From positions 26,238 through 90,237 of the forward strand of contig NZ_JYDE01000023.1 of the NCBI RefSeq assembly GCF_003263515.1: a DNA stretch of 64,000 nt. The letters run 5' to 3'. Source of the stretch: Rahnella inusitata. Its GTDB lineage: Bacteria; Pseudomonadota; Gammaproteobacteria; Enterobacterales; Enterobacteriaceae. The stretch's first letter is position 1. Every line of letters begins with the position of its first letter. The notes under the pieces were generated by a model. The model saw nothing but the letters and a program-made list of their open reading frames with translations. It did not search any database and was not told where the DNA came from. Below, piece by piece: positions 8,420 to 17,307 of the stretch. Both the position numbers and the translations under genes were made by a program.

Positions 8420-9346
8420 GTGACCAGTCCAATTCAGAAAGAAAAATACAACATCGATAAGCTTCAGAAACGCCTGCGTCGTGACGTCGGTAAAGCCATT
8501 GCTGACTTTGGCATGATCGAGGAAGGTGATCGCATAATGGTGTGCCTGTCGGGCGGTAAAGACAGTTACACCATGCTGGAAATTTTGCGCAATCTGCAAA
8601 AAAGTGCACCGGTGAACTTCTCACTGATTGCCGTTAACCTGGATCAGAAGCAACCGGGTTTCCCGGCGCATATTCTGCCAGCGTATCTGGAAAAGCTGGG
8701 TGTGGAATACCAGATAGTGACCGAAGATACTTACGCTATCGTGAAAGATAAAATTCCCGAGGGCAAAACCACCTGCTCCTTATGTTCACGTCTGCGCCGT
8801 GGGATTTTGTACCGCACCGCGACTGAACTGGGCTGTACTAAGATTGCACTTGGCCATCACCGCGATGACATCCTGCAAACGCTGTTCCTCAATATGTTCT
8901 ACGGCGGCAAACTGAAAGGTATGCCACCGAAACTGATGAGCGACGACGGCAAACACATCGTGATCCGCCCGCTGGCGTACTGCCGCGAAAAAGACATCGA
9001 GCGTTTTGCGATTGCACGCGAATACCCGATCATCCCTTGTAACCTGTGCGGTTCACAGCCAAACCTGCAACGTCAGGTGATCGGCGACATGCTGAAAGAC
9101 TGGGACAAAAAATATCCGGGCCGTATCGAAACCATGTTCAGTGCGATGCAAAATGTGGTGCCTTCACACCTCAATGATATGAATCTCTTCGATTTTAAAG
9201 GGATCCAGCACGGTGGCGAAGTGGTAGACGGTGGGGATCTGGCGTTCGATCGTGAAGAGATTCCTATGCAACCGGTCGGCTGGCAGCCGGAAGACGATGA
9301 AACCGTCGCCCCGGTTGAGCGCCTGAACGTGCTGGAAATTAAATAA
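8420..9346 (+). CDS. ttcA: tRNA 2-thiocytidine(32) synthetase TtcA
   Basis: TtcA is an ATP-dependent, iron-sulfur cluster enzyme that thiolates cytidine 32 of certain tRNAs. The PP-loop motif SGGKDS and the paired cysteines of [11 protein letters not shown] and NLCGSQPN are intact, and the sequence follows E. coli TtcA closely throughout. The frame is open from an ATG at 8300, but those 40 extra residues are not conserved and no good ribosome site precedes them. A GTG at 8420 gives about 308 residues, close to the 311 of E. coli, so it is preferred. In E. coli the Rac prophage sits in ttcA; here the gene is uninterrupted. Confidence 0.93.
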   Translation: MTSPIQKEKYNIDKLQKRLRRDVGKAIADFGMIEEGDRIMVCLSGGKDSYTMLEILRNLQKSAPVNFSLIAVNLDQKQPGFPAHILPAYLEKLGVEYQIVTEDTYAIVKDKIPEGKTTCSLCSRLRRGILYRTATELGCTKIALGHHRDDILQTLFLNMFYGGKLKGMPPKLMSDDGKHIVIRPLAYCREKDIERFAIAREYPIIPCNLCGSQPNLQRQVIGDMLKDWDKKYPGRIETMFSAMQNVVPSHLNDMNLFDFKGIQHGGEVVDGGDLAFDREEIPMQPVGWQPEDDETVAPVERLNVLEIK

Positions 9347-9374
9347 CCTTTCACGAACGCGCCGTTAAGAAATG

Positions 9375-9400
9375 AAAGCCCGCCTCTGATGCGGGCTTTT
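9375..9400. terminator. bidirectional terminator after ttcA
   Basis: The stem AAAGCCCGC (9375-9383) pairs with GCGGGCTTT (9391-9399) and is followed by T on the plus strand. It separates the convergent ttcA and the minus-strand 2H-like gene ending at 9406. Confidence 0.8.
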
Positions 9401-9405
9401 TACTT

Positions 9406-10131
9406 TCAGGACAGAAAAACCGTGTCAGTCCAGTTGTAGTTGGTCATTACCAGTTTTACCGGCAGGCTGACTGAGCCGAACGGTTGTTGCCGTTTTTCGC
9501 GAAAGAATGCCCGCAGCGGTTCAGATATAAATTCAGCGCTGTAACGCAGCAGCGTGCTATGCCAGAAGATTTGCGGAATGGCGGCATCAGGGTAGCGGTC
9601 TTTGATTTTTCCCGCCCATTTTGTCGCCAGCAGATGCTCCACCAGGGACTGCCTGACGCGCAAACTTTCCCCGTCAGGAATACCGGCCAGCAGCAGCTGA
9701 TTGGGCAGTGCGACAAGTTGCAACTCGCTGATTTGCATCACATGACCGGCGCAGTGTTGTTGGAAAATATCCGCCAGCCCGGCGAGATCGTCAGCGTCTT
9801 CAGGCCGGTCGTACAGCGCCTGTGTGATCGCAAAGAACGTAAAATGCATGCCGTCGGTCGGCGCGATGTCCGCCAGCGGATCGCCCTGCGCAGCGGTGGT
9901 TAAATCAGATAGCAGCCCGGCCATCGCTGCCCCCGCGCGGTTTCCGCTGGTGATAGCCAGTTTGGTCGGGTGGTAGAAGGGTTCGGTTCTAACTGCACCG
10001 GTTTCTCCATGCGCATTCCATAATTCCAGCGTCCTTTCGGTCGTACTTTCATACGCCTGATGAATCATTTCTCCGGTGTGCAAAACAGACTCCTGATCGT
10101 AAGTTTTGAGATCCGCATGGCACAAATCCAC
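9406..10131 (-). CDS. putative 2H phosphoesterase superfamily protein (LigT-like)
   Basis: I do not recognise a named orthologue for this 241-residue protein. It contains two H-x-T motifs, HFT at residues 96-98 and HST at 191-193, each next to hydrophobic strand residues. They are about 95 residues apart, as in 2H phosphoesterases (LigT/2'-5' RNA ligase, cyclic phosphodiesterases). The middle is acidic. There is no signal peptide or membrane segment, so it should be cytosolic. The start is uncertain: GTG at 10131, or ATG at 10068 preceded closely by GGAG. It faces FnrS across a short promoter region and is alone on its strand. Catalysis on a 2',3'-cyclic or similar phosphodiester is inference. 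Confidence 0.6.
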   Translation of the reverse strand: MDLCHADLKTYDQESVLHTGEMIHQAYESTTERTLELWNAHGETGAVRTEPFYHPTKLAITSGNRAGAAMAGLLSDLTTAAQGDPLADIAPTDGMHFTFFAITQALYDRPEDADDLAGLADIFQQHCAGHVMQISELQLVALPNQLLLAGIPDGESLRVRQSLVEHLLATKWAGKIKDRYPDAAIPQIFWHSTLLRYSAEFISEPLRAFFREKRQQPFGSVSLPVKLVMTNYNWTDTVFLS

Positions 10132-10167
10132 ACAGACCGGGCTGATAGCACAGAAACCTCAAAAAGA

Positions 10168-10181
10168 TTGAGCCAAATCAA
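10168..10181 (+). promoter_or_regulatory. FNR box upstream of FnrS
   Basis: TTGAGCCAAATCAA matches the FNR consensus TTGATNNNNATCAA with one change. Its centre is about 42 bases upstream of the expected FnrS start at 10217, the normal class II position, so FnrS should be induced without oxygen. Confidence 0.8.
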
Positions 10182-10216
10182 CATTAGCAGCGCTGAATCG
10201 GTGCACTATCCATTCC

Positions 10217-10340
10217 GCAGGTGAATGCAACGTCAAGCGATGGGCGTTGTGCTCCATATTGTCTTATTTCCAAATTTTTAGAATTAATGCATAGCACTTT
10301 TTGATTCGAACGACGCCGGTCTTCTGACCGGCTTTTTTTT
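10217..10340 (+). ncRNA. fnrS: FnrS small RNA
   Basis: FnrS is an Hfq-dependent RNA made under anaerobiosis that represses mRNAs for aerobic enzymes such as sodB and maeA. The segment begins GCAGGTGAATGCAACGTCAA and keeps the long central parts of the E. coli RNA, recalled here from memory. It ends with a GC stem (GCCGGTC/GACCGGC) followed by eight T. Placement beside zntB is also as in E. coli. The middle, around 10263-10305, differs by several bases and is the less conserved part. An FNR box is correctly spaced upstream. Confidence 0.9.
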
Positions 10341-10365
10341 GGTTTTTTTTCGCAGGTTCCCTGCC

Positions 10366-11349
10366 CTACAGCCAGCGGCTTTTCTTCAGCCACCACGCAA
10401 CGCCGCCCACCAGCACCACCAGCGATACACAGAAAATTCCAAATCCCAGATGTGACGAGTTGCCGGGAATACCGCCGAGATTGACGCCGAACAGGCCAGT
10501 CAGAAACGTTGTCGGCAGAAATACCATCGCCAGCATCGACATGGTATAGGTGCGGCGGTTGAGGGAATCGGCCATCAGTGAGCTGATTTCATCGGAAAGC
10601 ACCGCCGTACGGGCAATACTGCCGTCCAGATCGTCGAGTCCACGCCCTAAGCGGTCCGAGATTTCCTGCATCAGACGACGTTCGTCATCGTTCATCCACG
10701 GCAAACGCTCGCTGGAAAGACGCGAAAATACGTCGCGTTGTGGTGCCATGTAACGACGCAGGACGATCAGCTGTTTACGCAGTAACGCCATCTGGCCGCG
10801 CTCCGGCACCTGCTGTTCCATCAGGTCATCTTCAATATCAATGATTTTGTCGTGCAGATCTTCGATAAAATCGCTGGTGTGATCGGTCAGCGCATCGCAC
10901 ATTTCCACCAGCCAGCTGCCGGTACTCTTCGGCCCGCTGCCCTGCTGCATGTCGTTAATCATCTCTTCCATCGAGAAGACTTTGCGATGGCGCGTTGAAA
11001 CGATCATTTTATCAGTGAGATACACGCGAATAGTCACCAACTGGTCCGGGCGTGAATCCGCATTGAGATTGATGCTGCGCAGTGTGATCAGCGTGCCTTC
11101 ACCCATGCGGATAACTTTCGGGCGCACGCTGTCACCGGCCAGCGCCTCGCGCACCGTGTCCGGTAATACAGGCGTGTTGGTGATCCATTTTTCGCTTTCC
11201 GGGCGGGTGTAATCCAGATGCAGCCAGCAAGGTTTTTCGTCCGTCGCGACGCATGCTTTGTTGATGTCGGTGACGCCGCCGTGACCGTCCAGCTGGAAGG
11301 CATAGACGGCATCGGCTACCTGTAGTTCTTTCCCCTTAATGACTTCCAC
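10366..11349 (-). CDS. zntB: zinc transporter ZntB
   Basis: ZntB is a CorA-superfamily inner-membrane zinc transporter of 327 residues. It has a large cytosolic N-terminal domain and two C-terminal membrane helices. The signature GVN is present in [11 protein letters not shown] between the helices, and the preceding segment [19 protein letters not shown] matches the family. The start is a GTG at 11349 with GAGGAA upstream, giving the same length as E. coli ZntB. It is a single-gene unit, with FnrS just beyond its stop codon. Confidence 0.95.
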   Translation of the reverse strand: MEVIKGKELQVADAVYAFQLDGHGGVTDINKACVATDEKPCWLHLDYTRPESEKWITNTPVLPDTVREALAGDSVRPKVIRMGEGTLITLRSINLNADSRPDQLVTIRVYLTDKMIVSTRHRKVFSMEEMINDMQQGSGPKSTGSWLVEMCDALTDHTSDFIEDLHDKIIDIEDDLMEQQVPERGQMALLRKQLIVLRRYMAPQRDVFSRLSSERLPWMNDDERRLMQEISDRLGRGLDDLDGSIARTAVLSDEISSLMADSLNRRTYTMSMLAMVFLPTTFLTGLFGVNLGGIPGNSSHLGFGIFCVSLVVLVGGVAWWLKKSRWL

Positions 11350-11490
11350 GACGTTCCTCGCTTTATAATTCGTTCATTCTTTTCAGTTTAGCGTTAAGCC
11401 CTTGAAGTTCAAAAACTCAACCGCGCTGCAATCTGCCCACTTTAATACGCCAGACCGATGATGCCATATTTTTGAGGTAGTTTTTGCGTG

Positions 11491-12429
11491 TCAGGATGTG
11501 GCGGGTTTCTCCATTTCTGCCAGTTCCGGCATCACGCTGCGCATAACGTCGAAGAATTTCCGCAGCCTCGCCGGATAATACGTCGCGTAGGGATAAACCA
11601 GATAGACCGGCAGCGGCAAGGCGTTCCAGCCGGGTAATACACGCTGTAAACGCCCTTCCTTAATGTCATCTTTTACCACCCACGCCGATACAATCGCCGC
11701 CCCAAGCCCGGAAAGCGCAGCTTTGCGAATGGCATACAAGCTGTCCGTTGCCATGCGCGGCGAGATGGCGCAGCTTTCGGTGCGGTCGTCGCTGTCATGG
11801 CGCAGTGTCACTTCATTGCGGTAATAGGTACTGAACGCCACCCAGGGTAATTGCCCCAGTTCGTTCACCTGCGTCACCGGATGTTGCTGCAACAGTTGCG
11901 GCGTCGCCACCACGATACGCGGGACTTCAGCCAGCAGGATCGCCACCATGGAGGGATCCGCCGCGTTACCCACCTGAATCGCACAGTCGATGTCTTCCGA
12001 GAGAAAATCCGGTGTGCGGTCGTTGAGCATCCAGTCCACCGTCACGTTCGGGTAACGTTGCAGATATCGCGTCAGCGGTTCGATCATTTGATCCTGCCCG
12101 AAGGCGTGCGGTGCGCGAACGCGCAACGTGCCGACCGGCTCATCGCCCGCCCCGCGCAGCTGATCTTCCAGCGCGGACCACTGATCCAGCAAAAGTTTCG
12201 CCTGCTGATAACAACGTTCGCCATCGTCGGTGAGCTTCATCGCATGAGTGGTTCGCAGAATCAGTTTTGCGCCCAATAAGCGTTCGAGCGACTGCAACCG
12301 GCGGCTGACGGTGGGCTGGCTGGTACTGAGCTGCACGGCAGCGGCTGAGAGGCTGCCGCTTTCTACGATGCGAATGAACGTTTGCATCAAATCTATGCGG
12401 TCGATACCGCTGGTAAGAGGTGTATTCAT
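11491..12429 (-). CDS. LysR-type transcriptional regulator
   Basis: The helix-turn-helix lies at about residues 12-60 (LSAAAVQLSTSQPTVSRRLQSLE) and the substrate-binding domain at about 90-295. The ATG at 12429 is preferred over the upstream frame start at 12471 because the winged-helix domain begins normally from it, giving 312 residues. It is divergent from an MFS transporter starting at 12531, leaving a 100-base shared promoter region. The usual reading is that it controls that transporter. The inducer is not predictable. Confidence 0.85.
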   Translation of the reverse strand: MNTPLTSGIDRIDLMQTFIRIVESGSLSAAAVQLSTSQPTVSRRLQSLERLLGAKLILRTTHAMKLTDDGERCYQQAKLLLDQWSALEDQLRGAGDEPVGTLRVRAPHAFGQDQMIEPLTRYLQRYPNVTVDWMLNDRTPDFLSEDIDCAIQVGNAADPSMVAILLAEVPRIVVATPQLLQQHPVTQVNELGQLPWVAFSTYYRNEVTLRHDSDDRTESCAISPRMATDSLYAIRKAALSGLGAAIVSAWVVKDDIKEGRLQRVLPGWNALPLPVYLVYPYATYYPARLRKFFDVMRSVMPELAEMEKPATS

Positions 12430-12530
12430 ACGTCCTGCGTATAACAGTTTTACCTTTGTGCAGGCTACCACTCATGACCATTCAGGTGAAGAATGTTTTC
12501 CAGACAACCCAATTCACTCAGGAATACATC

Positions 12531-13736
12531 ATGTCAGACCTCACTCAAACCTCACCGGCTGAACCCGCACCGGCGATTTCCGGCAAAATCATCTTCACTC
12601 TTGCTGCGGGCGCCGGTCTGAGCGTGGCATCTATCTACTACAGCCAGCCGATGCTGGGAATTATGGGCAGCCATCTGCACGCCAGCACCGCGTCGGTGGG
12701 GCTAATCCCGACGCTGACGCAGGCCGGTTATGCGCTGGGGATTTTGTTTCTGATCCCGCTGGGTGACCGTTACGACCGCCGCACTATCATCTTGCTCAAA
12801 AGCATTCTGCTGGCCGCCGCGCTGCTGCTGTGCGGATTTGTGCCCGGCATTCACGGGCTGCTGGCGGCGAGCCTGATCACCGGCATCGGTGCGACGATGG
12901 CGCAGGATATCGTTCCGGCTTCAGCACATCTTGCACCGGTAGCGCAGCGCGGTAAAACGGTGGGAACGGTGATGACCGGATTGCTGGTGGGTATCCTGCT
13001 GTCCCGCGTGGTCAGCGGCTTTGTGGCGGAATACTTTGGCTGGCGGGTGATGTATCAGCTGGCCGCAGTCAGCGTCGCGCTGATTGGTTGTGCGCTATGG
13101 CGCGTACTCCCGCGTTTTGCGCCTGCGACCGGTATCAGCTATGCCGCGCTGATGCATTCTATGTTCGGCCTGTGGAAACACTATAAAACGCTGCGGCGTG
13201 CAGCGCTGGCGCAGGGTTTGCTCTCCATCGCGTTCAGCGCATTCTGGTCAACATTGGCAATTATGCTTAACGATACATATCACCTTGGGAGTGCTGTTGC
13301 AGGGGCATTTGGTCTGGCGGGAGCAGCCGGTGCGCTGGCGGCGCCAATGGCCGGGGCATTGGCAGATAAAAAAGGACCGGCGTACGTGACACAACTCGGT
13401 GCCGGGCTGGTGATGGTCTCTTTCGCCGCAATGTTCCTGCTGCCGTTGTTATCGCCTCATGCTCAGCTGGCATTGATTGTGCTCAGCGCTATCGGTTTCG
13501 ATTTAGGTATTCAGGCAACGCTGGTGGCACATCAGACGCTGGTTTATGGCCTTGAGCCCGCAGCGCGCGGGCGTCTGAATGCCCTGCTGTTCACCGTGGT
13601 GTTTATCGGCATGTCTGTGGGCGCGGCACTGGGCAGTAAAGCGCTGGAATCCGGTGGCTGGGCAGGCGTAGTGCTTCTTGCAACGGTGGCCGCCGCCGCC
13701 GCGCTGATGGTGCGACTGGTCAGCCGCAACGATTAA
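12531..13736 (+). CDS. MFS transporter (drug/metabolite efflux type)
   Basis: The 401-residue membrane protein has about 12 hydrophobic segments. The MFS loop 2-3 motif appears as GDRYDRR, and a second-half equivalent ALADKKGP lies after TM8. The N-terminus (MSDLTQTSPAEPAPAISG) is soluble. The frame is open from 12420, but the ATG at 12531 is the one that leaves room for the divergent LysR promoter. It resembles YgaY/arabinose-efflux-type exporters of the DHA1 group. Specificity is unknown. Confidence 0.85.
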   Translation: MSDLTQTSPAEPAPAISGKIIFTLAAGAGLSVASIYYSQPMLGIMGSHLHASTASVGLIPTLTQAGYALGILFLIPLGDRYDRRTIILLKSILLAAALLLCGFVPGIHGLLAASLITGIGATMAQDIVPASAHLAPVAQRGKTVGTVMTGLLVGILLSRVVSGFVAEYFGWRVMYQLAAVSVALIGCALWRVLPRFAPATGISYAALMHSMFGLWKHYKTLRRAALAQGLLSIAFSAFWSTLAIMLNDTYHLGSAVAGAFGLAGAAGALAAPMAGALADKKGPAYVTQLGAGLVMVSFAAMFLLPLLSPHAQLALIVLSAIGFDLGIQATLVAHQTLVYGLEPAARGRLNALLFTVVFIGMSVGAALGSKALESGGWAGVVLLATVAAAAALMVRLVSRND

Positions 13737-13762
13737 TCTCCATCTACTCTCCATCGAAAGAA

Positions 13763-13790
13763 AAAGCGCCTTTTCGGGGCGCTTTTTTTT
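13763..13790. terminator. bidirectional terminator between MFS gene and mppA
   Basis: AAAGCGCC (13763-13770) pairs with GGCGCTTT (13778-13785), followed by T on the plus strand and preceded by A on the other side. It serves both convergent genes. Confidence 0.85.
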
Positions 13791-13810
13791 TAAGAGTGCA
13801 GACTCAGAAA

Positions 13811-15445
13811 TCAGTGCTTAAGAATGTACATTTCCTGGCTATACGCAACGTCTTCCGGATTTTCAATCGGATAGCCCTTCACCCAAGGCTTGATCAGACG
13901 CCCGTTGGTGTACTGATAAATAGGCGCGATCGGGGCCTGTTCAGCGATGATTTGCTCGGCTTTGTTATAGTCGTTGTTACGCTGCGCGTCGTTGGTTTCG
14001 CGGCTGGCGTCTGCAATGGCTTTGTCGTAATCAGCGTTGCTAAATTTGCTGATGTTGCTGTTATGCGTGGAAGTCAGCAGCGACAGGAACGTTGAGGCTT
14101 CGTTGTAATCACCGACCCATGAGGCGCGGATCACATCGAAATTACCGGTGTTACGGCTGTCGATATACGTTTTCCATTCCTGATTTACCAGCTTCACATC
14201 CGCTCCCAGCGTCTTTTTCCACATCGAGGCGACGGCGATGGCAATTTTCTGGTGACTTTCGGACGTATTGTACAACAGTGTCAGATGCAGGGGTTTGGAC
14301 GGGCCATAACCGGCTGCCGCCAGCAGGCCTTTTGCCTGCGCATTCAGCTCTTCCTGTGAATATTGCTGCATTTCACTTTTGACCGGTTTCCAGCCATTCG
14401 TCACGTCAGGCGTAAAATGCCAGGCCGGTTTTTCACCGGTGCCCAGCACTTTATCGCTGATCACCGCACGATCGATACTCATCGACAGCGCCAGACGCAC
14501 GCGGGCATCGTCGGTCGGCGCCCGGCGGGTGTTAAAAGCGTAATAATAGGTACCAAGCTGATACGGCGTGTAGACCTGCCCCGGAATATCGTGCATCAGT
14601 TTTTTGTACTGATCTTTCGGGAAAGACTCGGTGATGTCGATGTCATCCGCCAGATAGCGTTTAGTGGCGTTGGACTCTTTGTTGATCGGCACGAACGTCA
14701 CTTTGGTCAGCACCGTGCGGGCGTGATCCCAGTAATGCGGATTGGGTTCCAGCACCAGTTTTTCATTCACCACGCGCTCTTTGAGGACGTACGCCCCGTT
14801 GCCGACCAGATTGCCGGGTTTGGTCCAGTCTTCGCCGTATTTTTCCACCGTGGCTTTATGCACCGGGAAAAGGCTGAAGTTGGCCAGCAGGCTGACAAAA
14901 TACGGGACTGGTTTGTCGAGCGTGACGCGCAACTGCGTCGGGCTGACGGCGGTGACGCCCAGTTTATCCACCGGCATTTTCCCGGCAATAATCGCGTCCG
15001 CGTTCTGGATCCCGGCAAGTCCGGCGAACCACGCACCGCTTGATAACCCTTTCGGATCCACCAGACGCTGCCAGCTGTAGACGAAATCCTGCGCGGTCAC
15101 CGGATCGCCATTTGACCATTTAGCGTCTTTGCGCAGCGTGAAGAGGTAAACCTGATTGTTCTGGTTCTGCCAGCTTTCGGCGACGCCCGGAATGCTTTTA
15201 CCCTGGGCGTCCTGATTGACCAGCCCTTCAAATAAATCACGCGCTACCTGCGCTTCCGGCAGGCCAATGACTTTGACGGGATCCAGTGAGGCTGGCTCGT
15301 CCTTGATATGGCGAACGATTTCCTGTTTAGCGGCCAGTTGGGTACCGGCAGGAACTTGTGCGGCGTTGGTCTGACCGAGGCTCAGTGCGACCAGCGCAGC
15401 ACAGACGGAGTATGAGAGAAGCGGAAACGATTTTCCCTGCGGCAT
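13811..15445 (-). CDS. mppA: periplasmic murein peptide-binding protein MppA
   Basis: This SBP_bac_5 family solute-binding protein of 544 residues carries an N-terminal signal peptide (cleavage near TNA-A, residue 28). It tracks E. coli MppA along its whole length, including VRHIKDEPASLDP, the GVTAV segment and the C-terminal IYQYTNGRLIKPW. MppA delivers the murein tripeptide L-Ala-gamma-D-Glu-meso-DAP to the Opp permease. AGGAGA precedes the start. It lies directly downstream of ycjG, whose product epimerises L-Ala-D-Glu, so the pair forms a murein-peptide salvage unit. In E. coli the two genes are apart. Confidence 0.93.
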   Translation of the reverse strand: MPQGKSFPLLSYSVCAALVALSLGQTNAAQVPAGTQLAAKQEIVRHIKDEPASLDPVKVIGLPEAQVARDLFEGLVNQDAQGKSIPGVAESWQNQNNQVYLFTLRKDAKWSNGDPVTAQDFVYSWQRLVDPKGLSSGAWFAGLAGIQNADAIIAGKMPVDKLGVTAVSPTQLRVTLDKPVPYFVSLLANFSLFPVHKATVEKYGEDWTKPGNLVGNGAYVLKERVVNEKLVLEPNPHYWDHARTVLTKVTFVPINKESNATKRYLADDIDITESFPKDQYKKLMHDIPGQVYTPYQLGTYYYAFNTRRAPTDDARVRLALSMSIDRAVISDKVLGTGEKPAWHFTPDVTNGWKPVKSEMQQYSQEELNAQAKGLLAAAGYGPSKPLHLTLLYNTSESHQKIAIAVASMWKKTLGADVKLVNQEWKTYIDSRNTGNFDVIRASWVGDYNEASTFLSLLTSTHNSNISKFSNADYDKAIADASRETNDAQRNNDYNKAEQIIAEQAPIAPIYQYTNGRLIKPWVKGYPIENPEDVAYSQEMYILKH

Positions 15446-15572
15446 GAATTTCTCCTGACATTCATAAAAACTATGAGCAATGAAGGAGTTGTATCATTTC
15501 TTCAATTCATACCCTATAAGAATTCGCTTCAGTTTTGCCTCCGCGCACAAAACTGCGACATCCGCCGTAAAA

Positions 15573-16550
15573 TCAGGCCGATCCTGCCACGTCGATCCCA
15601 CCACAGTGAAACTTCATCGGCGGCTCAACATCCTGCGCCAGCCACGTCGGACCATCGAGATCGATAAACTTCGCACCCGCGGTGAGCGGTAACGCGGCAC
15701 GCACAGCCCGCGAGGTGCATAACATGCAACCCAGCATAATGCCGAAACCCAGCTCATGAGCCTCCTGCGCCAGTCGCAGTGCGCCAGTCAGCCCGCCAGT
15801 TTTATCCAGTTTGATGTTTACCATCTCGTAGCGGCCTTTCAGCGCGGGTAAACCTTCCACCGTATGGCAGCTTTCATCGGCGCAGATCGGCAACGGATGG
15901 ATAAAGTTCTCCAGTGCGGAATCCTCCCCGGCCGGCAGCGGCTGTTCGAGCATCAGAATGTCGAGATCTGCCAGCAACTGACAGCGTTCTGCCAGACCGT
16001 CGCTTTGCCAGGCTTCGTTGGCATCAACAATCAATGACGCATTTGGCACGGCGGCGCGGATTGCCACCAGACGCTCTGCAATCAGCCGGTCATCAAGTTT
16101 GATTTTCAGCAACGTCGCGCCTTTTTTCTGCAACGCCAGCGCCACGTCGGCCATCTCTTCCGGCGTGCCGATGCTGACAGTTTGCGCCATGCTGATCGAC
16201 GCCAGAGGTTCTGTGCCGGTAAGCTGCCACAAATTCAGTCCGCTGGTCTGGGTTTCGAGATTCCACAGCGCAGAATCCAGCGCATTACGCGCGGCACCGG
16301 CGGGCAATAAATGTTGCAACTGTTCGCGACTCGCGCCCCGCTCGATTGCGGTGACCACGCTGGCGATTTGCGCCATGACCGACGCTTCACTTTCGTCATA
16401 GCGTGGGTACGGCGTACATTCGCCCACCCCGCGAATACCATTTTCTTCGATCTCTACCGCCACCACACGCGCTTCGGTGCGGCTGCCGCGTGAGATAACA
16501 AAGGCGGTGTGCAGCGGCCAGGCTTCCGGATAAAAGCGAACACTTCTCAT
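15573..16550 (-). CDS. ycjG: L-Ala-D/L-Glu epimerase
   Basis: This is an enolase-superfamily enzyme of 325 residues that converts L-Ala-D-Glu from murein turnover to L-Ala-L-Glu. The expected residues are present: the KxK motif in LLKIKLDD, metal ligands in the IVDANEAW, MLEQPL and CADESC segments, and the distal Lys in NIKLDKTGG. GGGAG precedes the ATG at 16550. It is divergent from tpx, as in E. coli, and mppA follows 127 bases downstream on the same strand. Confidence 0.93.
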   Translation of the reverse strand: MRSVRFYPEAWPLHTAFVISRGSRTEARVVAVEIEENGIRGVGECTPYPRYDESEASVMAQIASVVTAIERGASREQLQHLLPAGAARNALDSALWNLETQTSGLNLWQLTGTEPLASISMAQTVSIGTPEEMADVALALQKKGATLLKIKLDDRLIAERLVAIRAAVPNASLIVDANEAWQSDGLAERCQLLADLDILMLEQPLPAGEDSALENFIHPLPICADESCHTVEGLPALKGRYEMVNIKLDKTGGLTGALRLAQEAHELGFGIMLGCMLCTSRAVRAALPLTAGAKFIDLDGPTWLAQDVEPPMKFHCGGIDVAGSA

Positions 16551-16583
16551 AGAGGCTCCCTTAATTGATCAATGCCCGACGGC

Positions 16584-16598
16584 ATACATTCAATGTAT
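16584..16598. promoter_or_regulatory. inverted repeat in the ycjG/tpx promoter region
   Basis: ATACATT-C-AATGTAT is a perfect 7+7 inverted repeat about 35 bases upstream of ycjG and 90 bases upstream of tpx. It could be an operator. No regulator can be named from the sequence. Confidence 0.35.
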
Positions 16599-16687
16599 AC
16601 AACTATTTAGCAAATAATCTATATCCAACCTACAAATGTTACCCTAAACTGAAAGCCGTTTGACTCCAATGGACACAGGAAATCATT

Positions 16688-17191
16688 ATGACCCAAACCG
16701 TTAAATTTCAAAGCAACCCGGTCACCGTTGCTGGCAAAATCCCACAAAAAGGCGACGTCGCCAAGCCTTTCACTCTGGTCGCCAAAGACCTTTCTGATGT
16801 GAGCCTGAGCAGCTTCGTGGGCAAGCGTAAAGTCCTGAACATTTTCCCAAGCATCGATACCGGCGTTTGTGCGGCATCCGTGCGTAAATTCAACCAGCTG
16901 GCAGGCGAAATCGACAACACTGTGGTGCTGTGCATTTCCGCAGACCTGCCGTTCGCGCAGTCCCGCTTTTGCGGCGCGGAAGGCCTGACCCACGTGATCA
17001 CGCTCTCCACCCTGCGCGGCGGTGATTTCAAATCTGAGTACGGCGTGGCTATCGCTGAAGGCCCGCTGTCCGGCCTGACCGCGCGCGCAGTGGTTGTTCT
17101 GGATGGTCAGGACAACGTGCTGTACAGCGAGCTGGTGGAGGAAATTACCACCGAACCAGACTATGAATCTGCACTGGCTGTGTTAAAGTAA
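16688..17191 (+). CDS. tpx: thiol peroxidase Tpx
   Basis: Tpx is an atypical 2-Cys peroxiredoxin of 167 residues that reduces lipid and other hydroperoxides with thioredoxin. The peroxidatic Cys61 (SIDTGVCA) and resolving Cys95 (SRFCGAEG) are at the family positions. AGGAAATCATT lies upstream of the ATG. In E. coli tpx and tyrR are convergent neighbours; here about 10.6 kb of accessory DNA separates them. Confidence 0.97.
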   Translation: MTQTVKFQSNPVTVAGKIPQKGDVAKPFTLVAKDLSDVSLSSFVGKRKVLNIFPSIDTGVCAASVRKFNQLAGEIDNTVVLCISADLPFAQSRFCGAEGLTHVITLSTLRGGDFKSEYGVAIAEGPLSGLTARAVVVLDGQDNVLYSELVEEITTEPDYESALAVLK

Positions 17192-17208
17192 TTAAGCATG
17201 CAATAAAA

Positions 17209-17246
17209 AAACGCACCGACATTCTATTTTCGGTGCGTTTTTATTT
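17209..17246. terminator. bidirectional terminator after tpx
   Basis: AAACGCACCGA (17209-17219) pairs with TCGGTGCGTTT (17230-17240). Both strands end in a T-run, so it can stop tpx and the convergent RHS gene. Confidence 0.88.
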
Positions 17247-17307
17247 TAACTAACCCGCCATTACCTCATTGCAATATCGGAAAATAGCGAACTCCTTCTT
17301 TAAATAT

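Noticed and set aside
10184..10396. 70-codon minus-strand frame over FnrS
   Set aside because: It covers the small RNA on the opposite strand and the zntB stop region and has no protein-like features.
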